Positions 1 through 7,417 are shown, numbered from the stretch's first letter. The stretch is 13,366 nt of DNA from a bacterium (GCA_016192885.1 JACPTH010000064.1:1-13366); one strand, 5' to 3'. The notes: generated by a model from the letters alone, not told the origin. Made by a program: numbers and translations.

Positions 1-9
1 CAGGCGTTA

Positions 10-1659
10 ATGGCCAGACAACGCTTTCAACACGGTAGCTACAGCGAATGGGAGCTTCGAAACATTGTTTCCCAATATGAAAGGGTTCGGGAAGAATATG
101 AAAATATGACACCCGATGTTTTAAAGGCGAAATATTTGGAGAATAGGGATGTCATTGATTATGACAGCACCTTTACCGACGAGCGTGACGTCATTCCGAC
201 GCTTTTAGGGGAAGGGGGAAACATTGTTATCGTTCACCCCTTGGAAATGGGGTTGAAAGAAGCAATGCTCCATATTCTAAGATTTTCTTCAATAATTACC
301 GGCGTTGAAACATTGAATCTCCATGACAGCGTTCGCCGGAACCCCAACGACCTTGATGTTTTTAATCGCTTTATCTATCTATTGAATAACCATTCGATTA
401 AGGAAATAATGGAATTTTTTGAGCAACAGGGAGTTTCCGAAGTTTCCGAAAGCGTCGTGCAAAAAGCGAAGGAATCTCTTGGAAATCGAGTTTTGATTCC
501 GGTTTGCGGAAGCGATTCAACGGGTCGAGACCCGTCAATTCCGGGAATGGGCTTCATCCAGGTAACCAAGATCCCGGAAAAAAACCTTTCATCTTTTCTA
601 GAGCACCATTACAAAATTCCAAGGCCCATAGCGGATTTGATAATCCACAAGGGTAAAAAGCCTCCGGATGAATCATGCCGCTCCGATAACGATATCCTTT
701 GCATGGGAAAAATTGGGAAGTCTTATCGAAATGAAGTGGGCGACGAGGCTAAGGTACTATTCATCGGGCTAGCGGACTTTTGGAATTACTTAAACCCGAT
801 GATGAAAGGGGTCATTCGATCGGCACTAGGTTTTCTTCCGGCTTTTTATTTCATTGGGATAAAGTACGCTTTCGTTTGGTTGGGAATTACCTTTTTCAGA
901 AATGTCCTGGTCGATCTAATTGCCGCATCCGGATTAAATCTAAGGGCATGGTCCCACAAAAGCATTAACTTCGATAACGTTTCGCAATCTCTTTTCTGGA
1001 CAGGATTTAGCGTTCCGATTTTAAACACGGTCAAGGAAACCTTTATTTTGGTTTGGCCTTTGGAGAAGATCGGGATTTTTTTTGAATTGGTGAAGTTTTT
1101 TTTCATTTGTTTCGCCAACGGTTTATACATTTCCTCACACAACTGGTTTCGCAATTTCGATCAAAAGGTCAGACGAGGGAATTTTTTCAGAAGCGTTCTG
1201 TCCTGGCCCTTCGCCACAGCTTTTTCCCCCCTTGGGAACCTTCTTGGAATCGAAAGCATAGTACAAGCTAAATTTTGGTCCGATGTTGTGGGCGGCCTAA
1301 TTGAAGGTTCTTCAAAGTATCGGCACCGTTTTGTTTTGCGAAAAAGGGATCTGAATGAACTACTACCGAAACTTGATTCTCACGATCGCGAAGAAGAATC
1401 TTCTTTTTGGGAACGTTTAAAGAAACCAAAGTTACCGCCCGAGGAACTTGAGAAACAAAACGAGATTTACAAAGGTTATTTTGACAGGCTTATTAACCTT
1501 TATGGAGATCCTGGTTATTTATCATCCATTAGTGAATTCGTGGTAAAAAACTACCATGATAAGGAAGTCGTTGCCTTATCTGAATTGGTTGGAAATGAAA
1601 GCCACCCCTTTTTGCGTTGGCTTCGCGGCTTAAAACCTCTCTTTCCTGGAAACTCTTGA
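10..1659 (+). CDS. Uncharacterised multi-pass membrane protein (549 aa)
   Basis: I do not recognise this family. The protein has a long soluble N-terminal part (about residues 1-265) that looks mainly helical, with many charged residues. A hydrophobic middle follows with probable membrane segments near residues 271-297, 328-348, 354-376 and perhaps 395-415. The C-terminal part (about 435-549) is charged and soluble, rich in Lys and Glu. There is no N-terminal signal peptide and no catalytic motif I can name. Cysteines are few (Cys166, 223, 231, 367) and form no metal-site pattern. The frame is open from the ATG at 10 back to the window edge, and the nine visible upstream bases contain no Shine-Dalgarno sequence, so the true start may lie outside the window. 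The stop is 20 bases before the next gene, which suggests co-transcription. The hydrophobic core and length support a real gene; function is unknown. Confidence 0.75.
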   Translation: MARQRFQHGSYSEWELRNIVSQYERVREEYENMTPDVLKAKYLENRDVIDYDSTFTDERDVIPTLLGEGGNIVIVHPLEMGLKEAMLHILRFSSIITGVETLNLHDSVRRNPNDLDVFNRFIYLLNNHSIKEIMEFFEQQGVSEVSESVVQKAKESLGNRVLIPVCGSDSTGRDPSIPGMGFIQVTKIPEKNLSSFLEHHYKIPRPIADLIIHKGKKPPDESCRSDNDILCMGKIGKSYRNEVGDEAKVLFIGLADFWNYLNPMMKGVIRSALGFLPAFYFIGIKYAFVWLGITFFRNVLVDLIAASGLNLRAWSHKSINFDNVSQSLFWTGFSVPILNTVKETFILVWPLEKIGIFFELVKFFFICFANGLYISSHNWFRNFDQKVRRGNFFRSVLSWPFATAFSPLGNLLGIESIVQAKFWSDVVGGLIEGSSKYRHRFVLRKRDLNELLPKLDSHDREEESSFWERLKKPKLPPEELEKQNEIYKGYFDRLINLYGDPGYLSSISEFVVKNYHDKEVVALSELVGNESHPFLRWLRGLKPLFPGNS

Positions 1660-1679
1660 AAGTGTAAAGGAAAAATTTT

Positions 1680-2258
1680 ATGGCTCAGCTACGGTGCCCA
1701 ACATGCGATAGAGAGATCTCTTCCTGGGAACCCGTGTGCGGAAACTGCGGAACAAGGCAAAAAAAAGAAGGTGCCGACACAAAGAATTGCCCATTCTGCC
1801 GTGAGGTGATTCCCGCAACCGCGAAAATTTGTGGAATTTGCAACACTAATCTGGAAAATCCATTCCCGGCTCTTGTTGCTAAATCTCCGAAAAACCCGAT
1901 TTTTTCATGCTTTGAATCGGCCGCGCGAATTTTCATCGCCGTTTTTGCAATTCTTTTCTTAATTGGGGTAATTGCAGGAATTATGGAGGGCGTATCGCAT
2001 GGAGGCAAGAAGGAACATGCAAGAAAGAAACATTGTTACGCAAATATGCGAGTCCTTCTTGGCGCGGTTGAAATGTACAACATGGACAGTTCTATACTCA
2101 TGACCGATCTGGATGAAAAAATACTTGTCGAAAAAGGATATTTAAAAAGCGACCCAAACTGCCCGGAATCCGGAAACCGCTATGTCGGTTCGCGTTTGGA
2201 AAAGGACGGAAAGATAATCTGCGTGGGGGGAACCAAAGCTCATGGAACAGTGGATTAG
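1680..2258 (+). CDS. Double zinc-ribbon protein with one TM helix and pseudopilin-like C-terminal domain
   Basis: The 192-residue protein has three parts. First are two CxxC...CxxC zinc ribbons: Cys6/Cys9 with Cys20/Cys23, and Cys37/Cys40 with Cys51/Cys54. Next is one hydrophobic helix at about residues 80-102. Last is a C-terminal segment (about 118-189) that resembles the soluble part of type IV/type II secretion pseudopilin-like proteins: an ANMRVLLGAVEMYNMD stretch, then a GYLKS motif, a Cys-Pro pair and a terminal HG. The predicted topology places the ribbons in the cytoplasm and the tail outside. No prepilin peptidase site is evident before the helix, so it is probably not processed like a true pilin. 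An AAAGGA ribosome-binding site lies 8 bases before the ATG. It follows the 549-residue membrane protein by 20 bases, so the two are probably one operon. The architecture is visible; any role in assembly or signalling is inference. Confidence 0.82.
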   Translation: MAQLRCPTCDREISSWEPVCGNCGTRQKKEGADTKNCPFCREVIPATAKICGICNTNLENPFPALVAKSPKNPIFSCFESAARIFIAVFAILFLIGVIAGIMEGVSHGGKKEHARKKHCYANMRVLLGAVEMYNMDSSILMTDLDEKILVEKGYLKSDPNCPESGNRYVGSRLEKDGKIICVGGTKAHGTVD

Positions 2259-2271
2259 AAAAAAGCGCCGG

Positions 2272-3369
2272 TTATGCAACCCCGGAAAATTCCTTGGATT
2301 TAAATTTTCGTATCCAACCAAATGGATCTTCGATTTCACCATATTGTAATGAAAGCAAAAAATTATACAATTTTAGACTGATCGTACCAACTTTTCCGTT
2401 ATTTATTATGTTGTCGGTATATTTGTATTTTAAATTTCCTACCGGTGAAATGCTTGCGGCTGTCCCGCTCCCAAAAACCTCCATAATTTCTCCGGAATTA
2501 ATTCCTTTAACGACTTCGTCGATCGATATTTCTCGTTCCTCGGTTTTAAAACCTAAATGTTTTCCCAGGGTAAGAACGCTATCTCTTGTAATTCCGGGAA
2601 GTATGCTTCCGTTGAGGCGGGGAGTAACTAGAACGTCTTTGTAAACGAAAAAAATGTTCATCGCTCCAACTTCCTCGACAAAACGATGGTGGAGGCCGTC
2701 TAGCCAAAGAACCTGGGAACAGCCGACTTTCAACGCCTCTTGGCCGGCGAGCAAACTTGCGGCATAATTCGCGCCGGTTTTTGCTTCTCCGATGCCTCCT
2801 TTTACCGCCCGGGTTAAATTTTCCGTGACGAAAAGACTTATTGGGTTGAAGCCCTCGGGATAGTACTGTCCAACGGGGCTGAGAATCACGCAAAAAATGT
2901 AGTTGGAAGATGCTCGAACCCCAAGTTTTGTATCAGTAGCGAACATGAAGGGCCGGATATAGAGAGAAGTTCCGCGAACGTTCGGAACCCATCGTTCCTC
3001 AAGACTGATCAAGGTTTCAATACTTTCAAGGAAATCTTCTTCGGGAACGGTAGGCATGCACATTCTTTTCGCGGAACGGTTAAACCTTTTCGCGTTTTCT
3101 TCCGGACGAAAAAAATTAATTGACCCATCGCAAGCGCGAAAGGCTTTCAAGCCTTCGAAAATTTCTTGGCCATAATGCAAAACGATGGTCGAAGGAGTCA
3201 ATTGAAAAGGGGAATTTTTCTTAATCTCGGGATTTTGCCAACCCGTTGAAGAATTATATACCATGGTAAACATGCGATCGGTAAAAAGTTCGCAAAATCG
3301 CAGTTTATTAGGATCGGAATATAAAGGTTTAATTTCAGAATCATCCAACGGAAATACGGCAATTTTCAT
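2272..3369 (-). CDS. ilvE: Branched-chain amino acid aminotransferase
   Basis: This PLP-dependent fold-type IV transaminase interconverts Leu, Ile and Val with their 2-oxo acids using glutamate/2-oxoglutarate. At 365 residues it matches the longer, eukaryote-like BCAT subgroup rather than the roughly 300-residue E. coli IlvE type. Supporting motifs are HYGQEIFEGLKAFR (residues 65-78), an arginine-bearing YIRPFMFATD stretch (137-146), the presumed Schiff-base lysine Lys197 within GEAKTGANYAAS, EVGAMNIFFV (233-242) and the phosphate-binding-type GTAASISPVG (302-311). An AAAGGA ribosome-binding site sits just upstream of the ATG on the minus strand. The gene stands alone, convergent with the zinc-ribbon gene (13 bases between stops) and divergent from rpsB. 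No other ilv or leu genes are visible nearby. Family assignment is confident; substrate preference within the BCATs is inferred. Confidence 0.95.
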   Translation of the reverse strand: MKIAVFPLDDSEIKPLYSDPNKLRFCELFTDRMFTMVYNSSTGWQNPEIKKNSPFQLTPSTIVLHYGQEIFEGLKAFRACDGSINFFRPEENAKRFNRSAKRMCMPTVPEEDFLESIETLISLEERWVPNVRGTSLYIRPFMFATDTKLGVRASSNYIFCVILSPVGQYYPEGFNPISLFVTENLTRAVKGGIGEAKTGANYAASLLAGQEALKVGCSQVLWLDGLHHRFVEEVGAMNIFFVYKDVLVTPRLNGSILPGITRDSVLTLGKHLGFKTEEREISIDEVVKGINSGEIMEVFGSGTAASISPVGNLKYKYTDNIINNGKVGTISLKLYNFLLSLQYGEIEDPFGWIRKFKSKEFSGVA

Positions 3370-3431
3370 GTCTTATTCCTTTCCATGGGGGAGGAAAAAA
3401 CCGATTTCCCCAATTTTTTTTCTAGAAGTCA

Positions 3432-3461
3432 ATTATATCTCCATTAAGAATAACAACGCAA
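3432..3461 (-). promoter_or_regulatory. Probable promoter of the aminotransferase gene
   Basis: Read on the minus strand, a perfect TATAAT (3432-3437) is preceded 18 bases upstream by TTGCGT (3456-3461), a weak -35 box. Transcription would start near 3425, giving a leader of about 55 bases before the ilvE start at 3369. The strong -10 and good position support it; the -35 is only half matched. Confidence 0.5.
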
Positions 3462-3600
3462 GTTTAAGAAGCGCTGACCCAGGGAAGGCGTGACCAGCAA
3501 TTTTCGGGCAAAGGTAATCTCCTTCCGAATTAGCATTGACAAGAAAAAAAATGGAGCAAAAAACAACACCTAATGCAAAAGAGGACATTTCTAAATAGTG

Positions 3601-3631
3601 TTGACACAAGGATTTATGAGTTGCGTATTAT
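3601..3631 (+). promoter_or_regulatory. Possible promoter ahead of the structured element
   Basis: A perfect TTGACA (3601-3606) is followed by TATTAT (3626-3631). The spacing is 19 bases, longer than the optimal 17, so this is a tentative sigma70-type promoter. It would start transcription at about 3638, right at the beginning of the GC-rich hairpin region. The -35 box lies inside a small inverted repeat, GTGTTGACAC. Confidence 0.35.
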
Positions 3632-3632
3632 T

Positions 3633-3728
3633 CGGAGGTCGCGAGGGCGACCGACCGCGGGATTGAGATACGCGAATTTATTTCGCGTGTCGAAGGGGGG
3701 CGTCGTGCAACAGGCGCGAGCCCCCTTT
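3633..3728 (+). ncRNA. GC-rich three-hairpin element; candidate small RNA or leader
   Basis: This stretch is far more GC-rich than its AT-rich surroundings and folds by eye into three successive hairpins. Hairpin 1 pairs 3637-3642 (GGTCGC) with 3647-3652 (GCGACC), extended by CGG 3633-3635 with CCG 3655-3657. Hairpin 2 pairs 3667-3676 with 3682-3691, ten base pairs including one G-U, around a five-base loop. Hairpin 3 pairs 3693-3701 with 3720-3728 and, past one bulged G, 3703-3708 with 3714-3719, around loop AACAG. Three T residues close hairpin 3, but no longer T run follows, so it is at best an imperfect terminator. No ORF fits. A TTGACA box lies just upstream and the rpsB promoter just downstream. 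It matches none of the RNA families I know by motif (SRP RNA tip, tRNA, 6S). It could be a small RNA, the end of one, or a DNA-level structure. Confidence 0.45.
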
Positions 3729-3763
3729 AACTAAAATGGGTTACACAAAGTCCCCAAAAATGC

Positions 3764-3792
3764 TTGACTCAAAAATAAACATAGTTTACAAT
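3764..3792 (+). promoter_or_regulatory. Promoter of the rpsB cluster
   Basis: TTGACT (3764-3769) and TACAAT (3787-3792) are separated by exactly 17 bases, a near-consensus sigma70-type promoter (five of six matches in each box). Transcription would begin near 3799, leaving a leader of about 44 bases before rpsB. That leader is too short for a large autoregulatory structure unless transcripts also start further upstream. The Shine-Dalgarno GGAGGT lies at 3829-3834, 8 bases before the ATG. Confidence 0.75.
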
Positions 3793-3842
3793 GCGGAATA
3801 CGTCTCAACTACGTTCCGTAAATCTGTCGGAGGTAATGATCC

Positions 3843-4661
3843 ATGACCCTGGTTTCAATGAAAAACCTGTTGGAAGCCGGTGTACATTTTGGGCACCAAA
3901 CTCGCAGGTGGAATCCAAAAATGTCCAAATACATTTTCACAAGTCGAAATGGGATCTACATTATCGACCTTCAAAAAACTACAAAGTTGCTTGATGAAGC
4001 TTGCGACTTCGTAAAAAGCGTTGTCAGGGAAGGGAAACCTGTTCTCATGGTGTCCACCAAAAGACAAGCCCAAGATATTATTAAATCCGAAGCGGAAAGA
4101 TGCGGAATGTATTTCGTGAATTATCGGTGGCTTGGTGGAATGCTCACCAACTATAATACCATTGAGAAGCGCATTCAGTATCTTAAAGAGCTCGACCGAC
4201 TAATTGATTCGGGCGATATCGAAAAGTATCCAAGAAAAGAAGGTTCCCGAATGCGAAAAGAACGTGACAAATTAGAGCGTTCACTCGGGGGAATAAAAGA
4301 TCTGAAAGGCATGCCTGGAGCGATTTTCATTATTGATCCCCGAAAAGAAGCCATCGCCATTGCCGAAGCCAGAAAGATGGGAATTCCTGTGGTTGCCGTG
4401 GTTGATACAAACTGTGACCCTGATGAAATTGATTATGTTATTCCCGGCAATGATGATGCAATTCGCGCGGTAAAGCTGTTGACCGGTATTATTGCGGATT
4501 CTATCCTGGAAGCCCTTGAAGGTAAGCCTTTTAGCGAGGTGGCCGCCGCCGCTTCCGATGCGGCGGAAATGAGGGAAGCCGTCGCCCAGGTTCCTGAACC
4601 AGCCGCGCCTCCTGAAAAAGAAGCTGTCGCCGAAGAGGAAGAAAAATTGGTTATTGAATAG
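3843..4661 (+). CDS. rpsB: 30S ribosomal protein S2
   Basis: S2 binds the head/body junction of the small ribosomal subunit. The protein shows the S2 N-terminal signature (LLEAGVHFGHQTRRWNPKM, residues 9-27) followed by YIFTSRNGIYIIDLQKT. It also has the NYRWLGGMLTNY block and the second signature region around GAIFIIDPRKEAIAIAEA, which leads into VAVVDTNCDPDEIDYVIPGNDDA. At 272 residues it is slightly longer than E. coli S2 because of an Ala/Glu-rich acidic C-terminal tail (about residues 238-272). The start at 3843 is fixed by GGAGGT 8 bases upstream and by conservation of the N-terminus. It heads the cluster, is preceded by a good promoter, and is followed by tsf after 71 bases, the usual rpsB-tsf order. 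Confidence 0.98.
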   Translation: MTLVSMKNLLEAGVHFGHQTRRWNPKMSKYIFTSRNGIYIIDLQKTTKLLDEACDFVKSVVREGKPVLMVSTKRQAQDIIKSEAERCGMYFVNYRWLGGMLTNYNTIEKRIQYLKELDRLIDSGDIEKYPRKEGSRMRKERDKLERSLGGIKDLKGMPGAIFIIDPRKEAIAIAEARKMGIPVVAVVDTNCDPDEIDYVIPGNDDAIRAVKLLTGIIADSILEALEGKPFSEVAAAASDAAEMREAVAQVPEPAAPPEKEAVAEEEEKLVIE

Positions 4662-4732
4662 AACAACTTTTTGCTTCGAATTTCAATCTAAACTTTTTTG
4701 GGGTTAATTTCAAAAAATAAAGGTGGTCTGCA

Positions 4733-5650
4733 ATGACGACTATTAGCGCGAAAATGGTAAGCGAACTCAGGGAGAAAACCGGCGCGGGCATGATGAAATG
4801 TAAAGAAGCCTTGTCCGTTTGCCAAGGGAATTTCGAAGAAGCAATCGATTACTTAAGAAAGAAGGGAATGGCTTCCGCCGATAGCAAATCTTCCCGCACC
4901 ACATCTCAAGGTCTTGTGGTTACGGCGGTTTCCCAAGACGGTTCTTGCGCAGCAATGCTTGAGCTAAACTGCGAGACCGATTTTGTTGCCCGGACCGATG
5001 ATTTTAAGCATTTTTCCCGAGATTTGGTTGAATGCGTTCTAAATAATCCAGATGTTTCGAATGTTCCAAATTTGGAAACCATGCGTCTTCCATCAAATCA
5101 CACGGTAGAAGAAGAGCGAAAAGCCCTCATATCCAAGATCGGCGAAAATGTCACAATAAATAGATTTGAGCTCTTTAAGATCCCCCTAGGAAAATATGGA
5201 GTTTTTGACACTTATATTCACGGCGATGGAAACTTGGGGGTAGTTACCCTTGCTGAATGTACCAGCGCCCGAGGGGCCATTCATGACGATCTTCGCCAAT
5301 TCGCTCATGACGTTTCCTTGCAAGTCGCAGCCATGAAACCAAAATGCATAAATCGTGGGGATATCTCGTCTGAAGTTCTTAACCGCGAAAAAGAAATTCT
5401 TCGAGGCCAACTTAAAGAAGATCCTAAAAACGCCAATAAGCCGGAAGAAATTTTGCGTAAAATTATTGACGGAAGGCTCGACAAGTTTTTCATAGAATCC
5501 TGTCTCATGGATCAAGCTTTCATCAAGGATGACACAAAAAATATTGCCACCGTAGCTGACGAACTCGAGCAAAAACTGGGTGGACGAGTTAGCGTTTCCC
5601 TATTTCGACGATGGGTGGTCGGCGAGAAAGCATCTCCTACTTCGGCATAA
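4733..5650 (+). CDS. tsf: Elongation factor Ts
   Basis: EF-Ts is the nucleotide exchange factor that releases GDP from EF-Tu. The N-terminal UBA-like domain is clear (residues 4-46, with ELREKTGAGMMKCKEAL and AIDYLRKKGM). The EF-Tu-contacting TDFV motif is at 82-85 within ELNCETDFVARTDDF. Two core dimerisation-type domains follow, with GENVTINRFE (137-146) and an AAMKPKCINRGDIS segment (199-212). The length of 305 residues is typical of the longer EF-Ts proteins. AAGGTGG at 4720-4726 serves as the ribosome-binding site. The 71-base gap after rpsB holds no obvious hairpin terminator, so read-through from the rpsB promoter is expected. Confidence 0.98.
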   Translation: MTTISAKMVSELREKTGAGMMKCKEALSVCQGNFEEAIDYLRKKGMASADSKSSRTTSQGLVVTAVSQDGSCAAMLELNCETDFVARTDDFKHFSRDLVECVLNNPDVSNVPNLETMRLPSNHTVEEERKALISKIGENVTINRFELFKIPLGKYGVFDTYIHGDGNLGVVTLAECTSARGAIHDDLRQFAHDVSLQVAAMKPKCINRGDISSEVLNREKEILRGQLKEDPKNANKPEEILRKIIDGRLDKFFIESCLMDQAFIKDDTKNIATVADELEQKLGGRVSVSLFRRWVVGEKASPTSA

Positions 5651-5677
5651 CCTGCGGGTTGTGGCGAACCTTTGACC

Positions 5678-6424
5678 ATGTTTTCTCCAAAATCTACTTT
5701 AAAACCTTCTTCTTTTGTTTTCCGAAGACCCCTTTTAAAGTTAAGCGGCGAGGTTCTAGGCGGAGAAGAAGGTGCCGGTTTCCATGAGCCCGTCTTGGAG
5801 TCCTTGGCGGAAACGATTTCCAATCTTGTTGTCCAAGGTATTTCTCCGTCTATTGTACTTGGGGGAGGAAATTTTTTTCGGGGAGCCCGAGGCCATTTAA
5901 AATCTCTAAAACGCCACCATGGAGATTTTATTGGGATGCTTGCAACCATTATGAATGCAGTTTGTTTTTCTGACTATCTTTTAGCTTCGGGCGTAAAAAA
6001 CACCGTATTTTCAGCCATGGAGATTCCGAAGGTTTGCTCCTCATACCAAATTGATAAAGCGATCGGTCAAATTGAAGATAAATCGGTTTGCCTATTTGCA
6101 GGCGGGTCAGGAAACCCCTTCTTCAGCACCGATACTGCCGCCGCTCTTCGAGCAATTGAAACAAACTGCGACGTACTGATAAAAGTTACGAAGGTTGATG
6201 GAGTTTATGATTCCGACCCTATTTCCAATCCGAAGGCAAAAAAATTTCAAAAGATTAGTTACGGAGAAGTCCTAAAAAGAGGGTTGGGAGTAATGGATTT
6301 AGCGGCCATTGCCCTATGCCGGGAAAATAAAATGCCTCTTTTGGTGCTGTCCATGATGGAAAAAAATGCGATTTTAAAAGCCTGTCAAGGTAAACCTATT
6401 GGTACAAGGGTAGTGGAAGATTAG
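5678..6424 (+). CDS. pyrH: Uridylate kinase (UMP kinase)
   Basis: This bacterial-type UMP kinase of the amino acid kinase superfamily phosphorylates UMP to UDP. It shows the LLKLSGEVLGG nucleotide-binding start, GGGNFFRGARG, the GDFIGMLATIMNA block, FAGGSGNPFFSTDTAAALRAIE and VTKVDGVYDSDP, then a VMDLAAIAL segment and a closing IGTRV. The usual GTGNPFF is GSGNPFF here, a conservative change. The frame also has an upstream TTG at 5672 that would add two residues. I chose the ATG at 5678, but neither start has a clear Shine-Dalgarno sequence. It lies 27 bases after tsf, as expected. The usual immediate neighbour frr is displaced by 424 bases. Confidence 0.97.
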   Translation: MFSPKSTLKPSSFVFRRPLLKLSGEVLGGEEGAGFHEPVLESLAETISNLVVQGISPSIVLGGGNFFRGARGHLKSLKRHHGDFIGMLATIMNAVCFSDYLLASGVKNTVFSAMEIPKVCSSYQIDKAIGQIEDKSVCLFAGGSGNPFFSTDTAAALRAIETNCDVLIKVTKVDGVYDSDPISNPKAKKFQKISYGEVLKRGLGVMDLAAIALCRENKMPLLVLSMMEKNAILKACQGKPIGTRVVED

Positions 6425-6430
6425 GTTTTT

Positions 6431-6465
6431 TGTAAGCTGTAAGCTGTAAGCTAAAAGCTAAAAGC
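6431..6465 (+). repeat. Tandem heptad repeat after pyrH
   Basis: Five seven-base units lie directly after the pyrH stop: three exact TGTAAGC units (6431-6437, 6438-6444, 6445-6451) followed by two TAAAAGC variants (6452-6458, 6459-6465). The unit junctions create repeated AGCT palindromes, so short AGCT-NNN-AGCT stems could form. No function is evident. It may be a slippage-prone tract or remnant of a dispersed repeat. Confidence 0.8.
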
Positions 6466-6848
6466 ACTGAGTAATGCGGTTAAGAATGCAAAGAAATTTG
6501 AAATGTTGAAGTGTTCTCAAAGTTTGACATTTATGGAAGTGGTGTGGTGGGTAAAGAATTTCCTAGGTTTTTTGATACATGCTGAGAAGGTGTGAAAAAA
6601 TTGATTTTCCAAAAAATAGACCGGCCATTGATGCGGGTTTCAGAGGTTGAAAAGTGCAATTTAGGGTATTTTTTCACAGCTTCTGATAGCTGAAGGCTTA
6701 CGGTTTCTTTGAACTTTCTTCCCGCCTCTTTACGGCTCTTGTTATTTTATCTTGTATCCACTCCGTTATTCGGGGTAAACTGAAAATAGATTGCGAAAGC
6801 GTTTGCAAAAAATTTTACCGAATCGAAAGCTAGAAGGAGGGCTAACCG
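6466..6848. other. Non-coding gap between pyrH and frr
   Basis: I see no credible gene in this stretch on either strand; the only ATG-started frames are a few tens of codons at most and are unlike any protein I know. It contains a TTGACA at 6524-6529 without a convincing -10 box and a short inverted repeat CAGCT/AGCTG at 6677-6692. The strong frr ribosome-binding site AAGGAGG is at 6834-6840, 8 bases before the frr ATG. A separate frr promoter probably lies here, but I cannot place it with confidence. A decayed gene or repeat insertion is also possible. Confidence 0.5.
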
Positions 6849-7409
6849 ATGGGAACGAACAACATTATTAAAGAAACCGATGAAAAAATGCAACAATCGT
6901 TGGAATTTCTCAAAAAGGAGTTTTCGGTAATGCGAACTTCTCGCGCCACTCCTTCACTCTTAGATCGGATAACCGTAAACTACTATGGTGCGGAAACCCC
7001 TCTTCAACATGTTGCCTCAATTTCTTCCCCTGACCCAAAATCGATAATAATTCAACCATGGGAGAAAAATCTCCTTGGAGAAATCGAAAAATCAATTCAA
7101 AAATCAGATTTAGGTCTAAATCCGATTAACGACGGCCAGTTTATCCGGTTGCCGGTTCCCCCCTTAACCGAAGAAAGGCGCAATGATTTGGTAAAGAGTT
7201 GTAGAAAGAAATCTGAAGAGTTGCGCGTTGCAATAAGGAATCTTAGACGCGAAGCAAACGATACTTTGAAATCGCTTGAAAAAAAGGGTGAAATAACTCA
7301 AGATGAGCATAAAAAGGCGGCGGAAAGAACGCAAAAACTTACGGATGAGTACATTGAAAAAATTAACAAAGTTTTGGAATCTAAGGAACACGAGATTTTA
7401 GGGAAATAG
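6849..7409 (+). CDS. frr: Ribosome recycling factor
   Basis: RRF, with EF-G, splits the post-termination ribosome. The 186-residue protein has the normal family length and pattern. Helix 1 carries MRTSRATPSLLD (residues 28-39). The beta domain contains VNYYGAETPLQHVASIS (43-59) and IIIQPWEKN. It is followed by the LGLNPINDGQFIRLPVPPLTEERR block (88-111) and a long basic helix with IRNLRREAND (129-138), which contains the conserved arginines. AAGGAGG lies 8 bases before the ATG. The stop codon overlaps the ribosome-binding site of the small ferredoxin gene, suggesting coupled translation. Confidence 0.98.
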   Translation: MGTNNIIKETDEKMQQSLEFLKKEFSVMRTSRATPSLLDRITVNYYGAETPLQHVASISSPDPKSIIIQPWEKNLLGEIEKSIQKSDLGLNPINDGQFIRLPVPPLTEERRNDLVKSCRKKSEELRVAIRNLRREANDTLKSLEKKGEITQDEHKKAAERTQKLTDEYIEKINKVLESKEHEILGK

Positions 7410-7417
7410 GAGAAATA

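Noticed and set aside
2579..2893. Open frame inside the aminotransferase gene (minus strand)
   Set aside because: It lies in a different frame of a well-supported gene and its Arg/Ser/Pro-rich composition is typical of a shadow frame.
3637..3669. Resemblance to a CRISPR repeat (palindromic GGTCGC...GCGACC followed by GGGATTGAGAT, similar to repeats ending in GGATTGAAAC)
   Set aside because: Only one copy is present, no second repeat or spacer periodicity follows, and no cas genes are in the window.
3720..3740. Hairpin 3 as a classical intrinsic terminator
   Set aside because: The stem is strong, but only three T residues follow and they are part of the stem; the sequence then continues AACTAAAA without a T run.
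3836..3838. ATG just after the rpsB Shine-Dalgarno as an alternative start
   Set aside because: It is out of frame with rpsB and only one base from the ribosome-binding site; the ATG at 3843 gives the conserved S2 N-terminus.
6524..6557. TTGACA in the pyrH-frr gap as an frr promoter
   Set aside because: No acceptable -10 box lies 16-18 bases downstream; the nearest A/T-rich hexamer is about 22 bases away.
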